DNA from: Ignavibacteria bacterium CG2_30_36_16
Lineage (GTDB): Bacteria > Bacteroidota > Ignavibacteria > Ignavibacteriales > Ignavibacteriaceae
Direction of reading: 5' to 3'
NCBI GenBank assembly: GCA_001873185.1
Contig: MNYQ01000035.1
Location: 1 to 52,454, forward strand
Length of the DNA stretch: 52,454 nucleotides
Under the pieces are notes generated by a model. The model did no database searches, had not been told where the DNA came from, and saw only the letters and a program-made list of their open reading frames with translations. The translations under genes were made by a program, and so were the position numbers. This document shows positions 27,721 to 36,368 of the stretch, in pieces (the first letter of the stretch is position 1; every line of letters begins with the position of its first letter).

Positions 27721-27747
27721 TTATTTTTTATTAAAATTTTGGGTAGA

Positions 27748-27775
27748 TAAAAAAATAGCCACTCAAATGAGCGGC
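27748..27775 (-). terminator. Terminator-like hairpin in the carA leader (possible attenuator)
   Basis: On the minus strand GCCGCTC and GAGTGGC arms (27758-27775) are followed by TATTTTTTT, a normal rho-independent terminator. The only gene downstream is carA, and the gene upstream (28282) is divergent, so the structure falls in the carAB leader. A six-codon frame ATG...TGA (27783 down to 27763, MTKPLI) runs into the hairpin. Pyrimidine- or arginine-responsive attenuation is an inference. Confidence 0.65.
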
Positions 27776-27957
27776 TTTGTCATTATAAAATTTGAGTATG
27801 TCGGAAAAAACTATGCTTAAAAATTTTCTGATCAATTCAATTCCAATTTTTGCGAACAAATATAGCGCCGTGTGGTTAAATATCCAACGGAGACTCAGTT
27901 AAACTATAAAGATCGCAGAAAAATTTAAGGGCATCTCTAAAAACAAAGTGTCATTGT

Positions 27958-27971
27958 CCGTTAGCTAACGG
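27958..27971. repeat. Dispersed intergenic palindrome
   Basis: An exact CCGTTAGCTAACGG. It is preceded by AGGGCATCTCTAAAAA (about 27928-27943), the same sequence that ends the MITE-like elements, so this is likely an element remnant. Confidence 0.9.
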
Positions 27972-28120
27972 ATCCTCGAATGAAGCAATCCCAGTGTAGA
28001 ATTTTGAGATTGCTTCGCTTCCAATGACTTTTCTCTTGTGTCATTGCGAACGAGTCTTCGAGTGAAGCAATCTGATTCATTCGTTGAGATTGCTTTGCTC
28101 CCAAATCCCTTAGCTAACGG
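27972..28120. repeat. Tandem pair of hairpin repeats plus palindrome variant
   Basis: Two related ~60-base units each form a hairpin with GAAGCAATC and GATTGCTTC/T arms (27982-27990 with 28008-28016; 28064-28072 with 28088-28096). A one-mismatch palindrome CCCTTAGCTAACGG (28107-28120) follows, and then a TTTGCATAAGGTGAGTTA motif (28132-28149). The remainder of the 27721-28281 gap shows no gene. Confidence 0.75.
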
Positions 28121-28281
28121 ATACTACAATATTTGCATAAGGTGAGTTAATTAATTTTGCGAAAGTTTTAACGACAATTTCTTTAAATAACCAAAAAATA
28201 ATTTTAATATCACTTCCATCTATTTACATCTAATATATTTTTAACCATATTTGTTCACCATAAACTAAAACCGGAATTTTA

Positions 28282-29652
28282 ATGGTAATTAAACACTCTA
28301 AAAAAATTGCAAAGTCAAAAAAAGCTCCTAAAACTTTTATCCTCGACACAAATGTTATTCTTCACGACTCTTCATGCATTCATCAATTTCAGGAAAATGA
28401 TGTTATAATTCCCCTTACTGTTATCGAAGAACTTGATCATTTCAAAAGGGGCAGCCAGGTAATAAATTTAAATGCACGCGAGTTTGCCCGCTCGCTTGAT
28501 GCAATGACAGGCAGCGCGCTTTTTAACGGCGGCGTTTCGATGGGTAAAAATAAAGGGAAAATGAGAATCGCTATTTCTAAAGGAAACAACGCTGAAATAA
28601 AAAACATATTTCAAGAAGATTCGCCGGATCACCGCATACTTACTACTGCATATGAATGGAATAAAAAGATTGGCGATAAATCTACTGTGGTACTCGTTTC
28701 AAAAGACGTAAATCTGAGGATGAAAGCAAAAGCGCTCGGTATTCAAGCTGAGGATTATACCACCGACCGCGTGAAAAGTGTGGAAGAACTTTACAGCGGC
28801 AAAGAAGTTATTGATAATTTTAATGATGATATTATCGTTAAACTTTTTCAACCGCCTCATGAAGTTGAAGCGGGAAAAATTCTTAAAAAATTTTCCGGCG
28901 AAATAATTCCGAATAAATATTACATACTCCGAAATATGAATCGTTCGGCGCTTGCATATCTCGACAATGAAAATGCTTTTATTAAGAAAGTTGATAAATC
29001 AATTACCTATGGAATAAATCCCCGCAATGCAGAGCAGACGTTTGCAATACACGCGCTTACCAATTTTGACGTGCCGCTTGTTACGCTTACGGGTAAAGCT
29101 GGAACCGGTAAAACACTGCTTACTCTTGCGGGCGCGTTATCAGTAAAAAAAAATTACAGGCAAATTTATGTTGCGCGCCCGGTTGTGCCGCTTAGCAACA
29201 AGGATATCGGTTTTCTTCCGGGAGACGTTCAAAGCAAACTGGAACCTTACATGCAGCCTTTGTGGGATAATATAAAAGTTATTCAGGATCAGTTTTCTGA
29301 AAATGACAAAAGCCATCAGGCAATTAATACTATGATTAAAGATCAAAAACTTGTTGTTGAGCCGCTGTCATATATTCGCGGGAGAAGCCTTCAGAGAATA
29401 TTTTTTATCGTTGATGAAGCGCAAAATCTTACCCCTCACGAAATTAAAACCATTATAACAAGAGTGGGAGAAGGCTCGAAAATTGTTTTTACCGGAGATA
29501 TTTATCAAATCGATCATCCCTATCTCGATTCGCAATCAAACGGATTAACTTACTTGATTGATCATTTTAAAGGACAAAAACTTTATGCGCATATTAATCT
29601 CGAAAAAGGCGAACGTTCCGAGCTGGCAGAATTAGCAAGCAACTTATTATAA
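28282..29652 (+). CDS. PhoH family ATPase with N-terminal PIN domain
   Basis: The 456-residue cytoplasmic protein joins a PIN ribonuclease-like domain (about 18-165; FILDTNVILHD with D22, VIEELDHFKRG, then VSKDVNLRMKAKALG) to a PhoH ATPase domain (about 240-456). The latter has Walker A GKAGTGKT at 271-278 and Walker B FFIVDEAQN near 378, followed by ITRVGEGSKIVFTGD. PIN-PhoH fusions (YlaK-like, PhoH2) are reported as RNA helicase/ribonuclease proteins. The acidic PIN residues appear kept, so RNA cleavage is plausible. It is divergent from carA and precedes the GH5 gene by 51 bases; no functional link between them is evident. Confidence 0.93.
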   Translation: MVIKHSKKIAKSKKAPKTFILDTNVILHDSSCIHQFQENDVIIPLTVIEELDHFKRGSQVINLNAREFARSLDAMTGSALFNGGVSMGKNKGKMRIAISKGNNAEIKNIFQEDSPDHRILTTAYEWNKKIGDKSTVVLVSKDVNLRMKAKALGIQAEDYTTDRVKSVEELYSGKEVIDNFNDDIIVKLFQPPHEVEAGKILKKFSGEIIPNKYYILRNMNRSALAYLDNENAFIKKVDKSITYGINPRNAEQTFAIHALTNFDVPLVTLTGKAGTGKTLLTLAGALSVKKNYRQIYVARPVVPLSNKDIGFLPGDVQSKLEPYMQPLWDNIKVIQDQFSENDKSHQAINTMIKDQKLVVEPLSYIRGRSLQRIFFIVDEAQNLTPHEIKTIITRVGEGSKIVFTGDIYQIDHPYLDSQSNGLTYLIDHFKGQKLYAHINLEKGERSELAELASNLL

Positions 29653-29703
29653 TCATCGAAGCGATATTAGAAATATCTTTGTTCAATAAAAATTAAACTT
29701 ATT

Positions 29704-30759
29704 ATGAAAAAACTCCTGCCGGCATTTCTTTTCGGGCTTACTCTAATTTCATGCGGTGATGAAAATCCACTGAAGCCGGATAATATTAATACAAATGAAA
29801 TTAATCCATTCAATATTAACAGAAAACTCGGCAGAGGAATAAATTTAGGAAACATGCTCGAAGCGCCGGTTGAAGGCGAATGGGGATTTTTTCTTAAAAC
29901 TGAATATTTCAAAATAATTAAAGACGCAGGATTTAATTCTGTTCGTGTTCCTATAAGATGGTCTGCTCATGCTCAAAAGAGTTTTCCCTATGCAATAGAC
30001 GAACTTTTCTTCCAAAGAATTGACAGGGTGATTGAAGATGCATTCGCGAATAACTTAATGATAATAATTAACATACACCACTTCGAAGAAGTTATGAGCG
30101 AACCTGATGCTGAGAAAGAGAGATTCCTTTCATTGTGGCAGCAAATTTCAAAAAGATATAAAAACCACTCAAACGATTTGCTCTTTGAAATACTTAATGA
30201 ACCGAATAATAATTTAACCCCCGGTCTTTGGAATATATTTTTAAATGATGCAATTCGAACAATTCGTACCGAAGATAAAGAAAGAACAATACTAATCGGC
30301 ACTGCAAACGGAGGGGGAGTTTTTTCTTTAAAAGATTTAATTTTGCCGGAAGATGAAAATAATTTGATAGTTACATTTCATTACTATTCTCCTTTTCAAT
30401 TTACCCATCAAGGTGCGGAGTGGATTTCGGGGAGTGATAATTGGCTCGAAAAAAAATGGACTAATAGGGCAGATGAAAGGGAAGCTATAATTCAAGATTT
30501 TAACTTTGCATTTGCGTGGTCAGCGGCAAGCGGTAGACCAATAAATCTTGGTGAGTTTGGTGCATATTCAAAAGCCGATATGAATTCAAGAGTATTGTGG
30601 ACTACGCTTGTAAGTCACCTTGCAATATTTAACGGTTTTAGTTTTCAGTATTGGGAGTTCTGCGCCGGTTTCGGAGCTTATGATATTAAGGCAATCTCCT
30701 GGCGGCAGCCGTTGCTTGATGCTTTAATTCCCAATATGCCTTTAGTTGCCGGGATATAA
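29704..30759 (+). CDS. Glycoside hydrolase family 5 lipoprotein (cellulase-like)
   Basis: The 351-residue product has a lipoprotein signal peptide with C17 (FGLTLISCGDE) and a single GH5 TIM-barrel domain. The general acid is E166 in FEILNEPNNN and the nucleophile is E284 in NLGEFGAYSK. Other GH5 marks are RGINLGNMLEAP near the start, NSVRVPIRW (78-86), INIHHFEE and TFHYYSPFQFTHQG. GH5 enzymes cleave beta-1,4 glucans, mannans or related polysaccharides; the start RGINLGN and YSPFxFTHQGA resemble endoglucanases, but substrate cannot be fixed. Lipid anchoring suggests action at the envelope on imported oligosaccharides. A gene-poor repeat region follows. Confidence 0.92.
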   Translation: MKKLLPAFLFGLTLISCGDENPLKPDNINTNEINPFNINRKLGRGINLGNMLEAPVEGEWGFFLKTEYFKIIKDAGFNSVRVPIRWSAHAQKSFPYAIDELFFQRIDRVIEDAFANNLMIIINIHHFEEVMSEPDAEKERFLSLWQQISKRYKNHSNDLLFEILNEPNNNLTPGLWNIFLNDAIRTIRTEDKERTILIGTANGGGVFSLKDLILPEDENNLIVTFHYYSPFQFTHQGAEWISGSDNWLEKKWTNRADEREAIIQDFNFAFAWSAASGRPINLGEFGAYSKADMNSRVLWTTLVSHLAIFNGFSFQYWEFCAGFGAYDIKAISWRQPLLDALIPNMPLVAGI

Positions 30760-30887
30760 TTTAACTTCAGCAGTGGATGAAAGAGAAAGGATGACTGCTA
30801 ATATCATAGCGCGGCAAGCCGCAAGTAAAAAGTTGAAAGTATAAAGTTAAAAGTAAAAAACATAAAAAATATCTTTACATAAAAAAT

Positions 30888-30901
30888 CCGTTGGCTAACG
30901 G
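30888..30901. repeat. Dispersed intergenic palindrome variant
   Basis: CCGTTGGCTAACGG (one base different from the consensus), followed by a second half copy, GGCTAACGGA, nine bases on. Confidence 0.8.
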
Positions 30902-30940
30902 ATTGGCTAACGGATACATGACAATACTATATCTTCACTT

Positions 30941-31101
30941 AACCAAATTGAAGCGACATAAACAGACGCTATTTTTTTTCTCACCATCTCCAATACTTAA
31001 ATTAAATAGCTGCACACTGAAATCCTTCATCCTAACCCGGATAAGCCCTCGCGGGGCGGAACAAGCAGAAACAAAAAAGAAATAATCCGTTAGCTAACGG
31101 A
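30941..31101. repeat. Composite repeat: 35-base inverted match plus copy 2 of the 135-base repeat
   Basis: Bases 30941-30975 match the reverse complement of 50692-50726 at 32 of 35 positions. They run directly into the 135-base repeat (30967-31101), whose other copy is 23295-23430. It ends in an exact CCGTTAGCTAACGG at 31087-31100. The 30760-31126 gap holds no gene. Confidence 0.8.
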
Positions 31102-31126
31102 CGGGAATGCGCTATTTAAAGTGAAC

Positions 31127-31687
31127 TCATAAATGAATATTAAAAATAAATCCCAGCTTTAGCATCGTGCCCATTCGTGATGTAGTTACTTTTCGAATAT
31201 CCGTTGAATAAAAATCTAACGAGTATTCCAATCCTTTTTCTCCTATTGGAATATAAAATATCAAGTCTAAACCAAATAGTTTGGTTAACTTTGCCTCCAT
31301 TCCAATTCCAATAAATTCAATCTCATTATTATATATGCCTCCGAAAGTTCTCGAATCACCAGCGTTAAAATGTTTTAAATAAGTTATGAGCGGTAAAATA
31401 TTTTCCCATAAATTATACTTTACTGCTAATGCATATTCGGGACCAGCAAATATTTCCCCTAATTGAACTCCGCCCTTTATTTCAACTTCATATTTGTCAT
31501 AAAGAGAGATACTTGCTTTTACATAACCACTTAGTGGAACAGGAATTATTGAAAGTTCAGAAGTGTTTTGAACGGTATTCTGAATAAAATATCCAAATGA
31601 TTCCAATTTAACACCAAGACTCACTTTTTGAGATAGCGTTTGCGATGAACTTAAAAATAATAATAGCAGAATAATACTCTGTTTCAT
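31127..31687 (-). CDS. Small outer-membrane beta-barrel-like hypothetical protein
   Basis: I do not recognise the family. The 186-residue product has a signal peptide (MKQSIILLLLFLSSSQTLSQ) and then alternating polar/hydrophobic strands rich in Gly, Tyr and Phe, such as KASISLYDKYEVEIKGGVQL, EFIGIGMEAKLTKLFGLDLI and MLKLGFIFNIHL, ending in a hydrophobic strand as barrels do. About eight strands could form a small outer-membrane barrel. It stands alone between two repeat-rich gaps. Confidence 0.6.
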   Translation of the reverse strand: MKQSIILLLLFLSSSQTLSQKVSLGVKLESFGYFIQNTVQNTSELSIIPVPLSGYVKASISLYDKYEVEIKGGVQLGEIFAGPEYALAVKYNLWENILPLITYLKHFNAGDSRTFGGIYNNEIEFIGIGMEAKLTKLFGLDLIFYIPIGEKGLEYSLDFYSTDIRKVTTSRMGTMLKLGFIFNIHL

Positions 31688-32121
31688 TTTTCCCTTTCAC
31701 TCTTACTTAACCGCTCAACTTAACCGCCTTAATTGTGCGTGGCTAAAGCTGTGAAGATATTATGTGATTTTTATATTCCGTGACCTAAAGAGTTTGTGTT
31801 AATAGTCAATAAAATTCCCGCTTCGGCTGGATGGGCTAAGGATTTTCACACAGCCTCCAAAGGTCGGGGCAATAACCATTTTATTTAAGGCGGGGAAATA
31901 GTTCTTCTTGCTAGCCTAAGAATTAAATGATAGAAATATATTTTTCATCAGTTTTATCCGGATAACCTTTTCCTCCCATGAAATGACTTGTTACAAAATA
32001 AATTTCCAAATTTTAAATGTCAAGCAGCGCGTCAATAACTTATAAGAAATATCAGCATGTTAAAATAGGGATCGCTCTATGCTCAACTTTTACTTAGTGC
32101 CTTTTTAAGTTTTCGAGCTTT
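31688..32121. other. Intergenic gap without a recognised gene
   Basis: No reading frame or RNA structure that I can support, and no copy of the dispersed palindrome. It contains the presumed promoter of the small barrel gene and the end of the DUF5686 transcript. Confidence 0.4.
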
Positions 32122-34542
32122 CTAATATATCAACTGCGAATTAATTCCGAATCTGAAATTATTTCCATTAAAGTGGTTTAGCTTCCAGGTAAATTCAAAA
32201 GTCATCGGGAAGAGAACATGCCCTATACTAAATCCCGCCTCAAGGAATGGACTTTTAAATGTTGTTGTGGAAATTGGCATTAACCTTTTGCTCTTCGCGC
32301 TTACGTCGCTATATGCAGCGTTGATGTAAGTATTAAGTTGAAGTTCAAGATCTTTTAGAATTGGGATCCTTAGCCACCTGAAAATATTATCTCCCCAATC
32401 ATGATCGAGATTAAGAGTAATAATTTTATCACCAACAACTTCATTTAATCCGAGTGTACGGAATGAATTTCTCTGTCCGGTTAAATCAATGTTGCCGGGG
32501 AGTGAATAGAGCATCTGAAACGGAAGCTGCCCGGAATTAAACAATCCGAAAATTTTAAATTCTAATGACGAACTTCCGAATGAATTTAATTTTCCTCTAA
32601 CGGTAGTTTCGTAAGTTGTAAAATCAATTTTATTCTTCAATAAATTCTTATCCGCAAACTTTACATTTGCGTTTAGAAGAATATATGAACCGGAAAGCCC
32701 GATCCTTCTTCTAAAAAATCCATCTTCAATAAATTTTCTGAAATCAATATCAAGACCTATGTTTATTGCTCTAACAGTTGTTTCCGTAACCGGCAGGTTG
32801 TCTTTGTATTTTTCATTTTTTTTGAAGAATGAAAAATCTGAATTCTTATAAGCATTCCGGTCTGTATGATTTTCAAAACCGGCATTCAATCTTAAAATGG
32901 GATCAACATCCGCCGAAAGATTAAAGCTAAAACCGGTAGAGTAATAATGATCCCTAAACTCATATTTGTTTAACAAAGAAAGCAGCGACGAAAAAAACTC
33001 GTGGTAAGATTCCGATTCACCAAATAATGTGTTGAGTTTATTATAGGCGTTTACACTTGCTTTTGTAGTTCTATAATCACCGAGCAGGCAGCTTCCGTTA
33101 AAATCTGTTTTGAATCTTTTATCGGCAAAACCATAATTCATCTTTAATGAAGAATTAAATCGCTGTTTAAGAAGATCGTTAACGAATAATCCGAAATCAA
33201 TCGCATGCCCTTCCACACGGTTGAAATGATACATGCCAAGAGGCGCGCTGACTGTAAAATTATCCGAAAAAGACATTCTTGTAGAAAGAAAAGAAAAATC
33301 ATCCCAGAAGGAATGGGGAAGATTTTCAATGCTGTCTATCCGCGCATAAGCAAGCGATTCTTCTTTTGTTCCAGGGAGCGTTTGCGTTTGCGACCAGTAG
33401 AGCGAATCTTTTTCAGCCGCACCCGGCAAGACTTTTATAATTACCTCATCAAAAAAATCATCGCTAATTATCTTGTTGATGTTGTAATCATATAAAATTG
33501 TATTTAACTCTAATGCAAGCTGCGTAAGCCCGAGTATATTTGCATGAACATACAAACGATAATCGGCAGGCATAAAAACACCGTTGTAATCATTAAACTG
33601 CTGATAAACATTTATAGTATCAAAAATGCCGGCGGTGCTTGCAGCGCGGTTTAATTGAAGATCAACTTTAATTAAGTCGAACGTGGAATCAACGATAAAA
33701 ATATCACCCGTGAACCCGGGGTTGCTCGAATAATCGGGGGCAAGGTAAATCTGATAGACGATTCTGTCATCAATAGCCAGAGTTTTTACGAGATAGTAGT
33801 AATAATATTCGAGCGCATCATCGGCAATAGGACCCGGCATTTCTTTTCCGATAAAACTTATTTCTTCGCTATAAAAATTTTGGATTATTCTTCCGCCCGT
33901 AAATATGTTAAGCGATGATGGAAGATTTGCAGTTTGTTTTTGTGCTGTTATTATTTCTTTGTAGTTGTCCGGCTCTGAAAAATAACCTTCGCTTTCGTTT
34001 TCGATAATGCCGTTAATTTTCAATTCAACCGAGTCTTTGCTGCCAAGTCCAATATTTAAACTCTGCCTGCCGCCCTCTAAATCGCTATCGGACCAAACAA
34101 CTCCTTTAGTATATGCTTTAAAATTATAATCCGTCAGTAGTTTGTTTCTCTCGTTTTTTCTTTCAATTGCTTTTCTAATTATTCCTATTGCAGGATTTTC
34201 ACCGGGCACAACGGTAATTTCGGGAAGAGTTATTTTAGTCTGCTGAAGTTTAAATACAATGGCTGATAAATTTTTATCAAGATTTATTTGTACCGTGTCC
34301 GAAATATATCCGATGTAAGAAACTATCAACGTATGCTTACCTTCGGGAATTTTTAGTTCAAATTCGCCGGACTTATTTGCAGAAGTTCCTAAGGTGGTAC
34401 CGGCAACCCGAACATTTGCAAAGCTAAGCGGTTCGGTAGTTTCGGCATCTTTAATATCGCCGCGTACAAAATAGTATTGAGCGTTTGTACTTACCTGAAA
34501 AAGAATAATTAATACTGCAATGAATAAAAAAATATTTTTCAT
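32122..34542 (-). CDS. DUF5686 / CarboxypepD_reg-like outer-membrane protein
   Basis: The 806-residue protein has a signal peptide (1-21), an N-terminal carboxypeptidase-regulatory-like plug-type domain (about 25-110; GDIKDAETTEPLSFANVRVA, ending in the LPEITVVPGENPA linker) and a long DUF5686 region, the second half of which reads as beta-barrel strands ending LNHFNGNNFRFGINSQLIY with a terminal aromatic residue. This architecture is widespread in Bacteroidota and resembles TonB-dependent proteins without a recognisable TonB box or SusD partner. The ligand is unknown. It is transcribed alone. An ATG with signal peptide fixes the start. Confidence 0.85.
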   Translation of the reverse strand: MKNIFLFIAVLIILFQVSTNAQYYFVRGDIKDAETTEPLSFANVRVAGTTLGTSANKSGEFELKIPEGKHTLIVSYIGYISDTVQINLDKNLSAIVFKLQQTKITLPEITVVPGENPAIGIIRKAIERKNERNKLLTDYNFKAYTKGVVWSDSDLEGGRQSLNIGLGSKDSVELKINGIIENESEGYFSEPDNYKEIITAQKQTANLPSSLNIFTGGRIIQNFYSEEISFIGKEMPGPIADDALEYYYYYLVKTLAIDDRIVYQIYLAPDYSSNPGFTGDIFIVDSTFDLIKVDLQLNRAASTAGIFDTINVYQQFNDYNGVFMPADYRLYVHANILGLTQLALELNTILYDYNINKIISDDFFDEVIIKVLPGAAEKDSLYWSQTQTLPGTKEESLAYARIDSIENLPHSFWDDFSFLSTRMSFSDNFTVSAPLGMYHFNRVEGHAIDFGLFVNDLLKQRFNSSLKMNYGFADKRFKTDFNGSCLLGDYRTTKASVNAYNKLNTLFGESESYHEFFSSLLSLLNKYEFRDHYYSTGFSFNLSADVDPILRLNAGFENHTDRNAYKNSDFSFFKKNEKYKDNLPVTETTVRAINIGLDIDFRKFIEDGFFRRRIGLSGSYILLNANVKFADKNLLKNKIDFTTYETTVRGKLNSFGSSSLEFKIFGLFNSGQLPFQMLYSLPGNIDLTGQRNSFRTLGLNEVVGDKIITLNLDHDWGDNIFRWLRIPILKDLELQLNTYINAAYSDVSAKSKRLMPISTTTFKSPFLEAGFSIGHVLFPMTFEFTWKLNHFNGNNFRFGINSQLIY

Positions 34543-34813
34543 TTTTCACTTAATCTTTCTTAAAGAATATTGTACGAAAAATAGGCAAAGATGGGAAACA
34601 TAAAAAGAGTAGCGAAGATGAGCGGGCAAATATTATTTGGGATGGCAGATACTTTGTCCTCTATTTGGTTAATGATTCTAAGAAAACCACGATTTTCACA
34701 ATACTCCGCTTGAAAAATAAACATGAATAAACTTCGGTGGCAACCGGTGAAATATATAAGTGTACGTCATAATTAACTTTATTAGCTTAATAACTCACCT
34801 TACGCAATATGAT

Positions 34814-34827
34814 CCGTTAGCTAACGG
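34814..34827. repeat. Dispersed intergenic palindrome
   Basis: An exact CCGTTAGCTAACGG, four bases after the inverted GTGAGTTA motif. Confidence 0.9.
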
Positions 34828-34869
34828 ATTCAAATTTTGTTGGATCTCTCTCAAAAGTTTAAAAAGTCA

Positions 34870-34911
34870 TTGTCCGTTAGTCCGTTAGTCAACGGATTAG
34901 TTAACGGACAA
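34870..34911. repeat. Compound nested palindrome
   Basis: The outer arms TTGTCCGTTA and TAACGGACAA enclose a variant core CCGTTAGTCAACGG (34882-34895), giving a ~42-base near-palindrome that can form a long hairpin. Confidence 0.8.
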
Positions 34912-35026
34912 TCTTTTGTTTTTAATTTAAAATTGAGATCCCGCCAATGCGGGATGACAAATCAGCTTGAGTAGAATAATTTAAATCGTATTTTTGTTTA
35001 GCTTTTTAAATTAATTGAGGATGGAT

Positions 35027-36367
35027 ATGCGAAAAAAAATGGCGCTGACAATTATTTTGATTGTGGTATTAATATCAACCGTTAGTGCTCAAACCAAAAT
35101 AAATTTTACAGAATATGATCTTGATAACGGACTGCATGTAATACTGCATCAGGATAATACAACTCCCATAGTCGCTGTTACGGTGATGTATCATGTCGGT
35201 TCAAAAAATGAGCAGGCAGATAGAACCGGATTTGCTCATTTTTTTGAACACTTAATGTTTGAAGGTTCGCCCAATATTAACCGAGGCGAATATTTTAAAA
35301 TTGTGCAGCATGCCGGGGGTGAGTTAAACGCAAACACATCCTTTGATAGAACATTTTATTACGAAGTATTCCCATCGAACCAACTTAAGCTGGGGCTTTG
35401 GCTCGAATCGGAAAGAATGCTTCAATTAAAAGTAGACAGCACAGGCGTAGAAACACAGCGCGGTGTTGTGAAAGAGGAACGCAGCCAGTCGCTTGATAAT
35501 CAACCTTACGGAAAATTATGGGAAGAAACTTTTAAGCGCGCATATACTGTCCATCCTTACAAGTGGATGCCCATCGGTTCTGCACAATATATTGATGAAG
35601 CAACTATAAACGAATTCATGGAATTTTACAAAACTTATTATGTTCCCGATAATGCTGTTCTTTCTATTGCGGGAGATATTAATATAAATGAAACCAAAAC
35701 CCTTATTGAAAAATATTTCGCGGAAATTCCATCGGGAACAAAAAATATTTATGTGCCAACTGTTGTTGAACCCGAAAAAACCGCAGAAGTTCGGGACAGC
35801 GTTTATGATAATGTGCAGCTTCCGGCGGTTGTTCATGCGTACAATATTCCTTCTCTTGGCAGCGAAGATTATTATGCTATTGATATGCTTACAACTCTTC
35901 TTTCTAACGGACAAAGCAGCAAACTTTATAAAACACTTGTGGATAAAGAACAAAAAGCGCTTTATGTCGGCGCCTTCCCTGCAGGATTGGAAGACCCGGG
36001 CTTGTTTGTTACTGTTGGAATTGCAAATGCAGGTGTAGATGCAAGCTCGCTTGATGAATCTATTGATGAAATAATTGAAGACACCAGAAATGATTTAATT
36101 ACTGATTCCGAGTATAAAAAACTTCGCAACCAGGTTGAGAGTCAATTTGTTAACAGCAATACTACCGTTGCAGGTATCGCAGAGAACCTTGCTAATTACT
36201 ATATGTTTTATGATGATACAAATTTAATTAACAACGAACTTGACCGTTACTTAAAAGTATCGAAAGAAGATATTCAGAAAGCCGCTCAAAAGTATCTTAA
36301 AAAAGAAAACAGGGTTGTACTTTATTATCTTCCAAATTCATTAAAACCAATAGAGGAGGGAAAATAA
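35027..36367 (+). CDS. M16 family zinc metallopeptidase, catalytic subunit type
   Basis: The protein is a periplasmic pitrilysin-family peptidase. A signal peptide (MRKKMALTIILIVVLISTVSAQ) leads to an M16 domain with the inverted zinc motif H71-F-F-E74-H75 and the distal glutamate at 150/151 (VVKEERSQ). The second M16 half (about 185-370) has the usual NAVLSIAGDI and the QSSKLYKTLVDKEQKALYVG segment. I chose ATG 35027 since GAGG lies six bases upstream; TTG 35015 and ATG 35021 are upstream alternatives. One base separates its stop from the next M16 gene, so the two form a pair of active and inactive-type subunits as in many bacteria. Substrates are probably small peptides or unfolded envelope proteins. 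Confidence 0.94.
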   Translation: MRKKMALTIILIVVLISTVSAQTKINFTEYDLDNGLHVILHQDNTTPIVAVTVMYHVGSKNEQADRTGFAHFFEHLMFEGSPNINRGEYFKIVQHAGGELNANTSFDRTFYYEVFPSNQLKLGLWLESERMLQLKVDSTGVETQRGVVKEERSQSLDNQPYGKLWEETFKRAYTVHPYKWMPIGSAQYIDEATINEFMEFYKTYYVPDNAVLSIAGDININETKTLIEKYFAEIPSGTKNIYVPTVVEPEKTAEVRDSVYDNVQLPAVVHAYNIPSLGSEDYYAIDMLTTLLSNGQSSKLYKTLVDKEQKALYVGAFPAGLEDPGLFVTVGIANAGVDASSLDESIDEIIEDTRNDLITDSEYKKLRNQVESQFVNSNTTVAGIAENLANYYMFYDDTNLINNELDRYLKVSKEDIQKAAQKYLKKENRVVLYYLPNSLKPIEEGK

Positions 36368-36368
36368 A

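Larger units (their letters stand above)
34543..35026. other. Intergenic gap rich in palindromes
   Basis: It holds the inverted TAACTCACCTTACGCAATAT motif (34791-34810), an exact palindrome (34814-34827), and a compound palindrome at 34870-34911. A GAGG ribosome site (35017-35020) near the end serves the M16 gene. No coding region. Confidence 0.6.
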
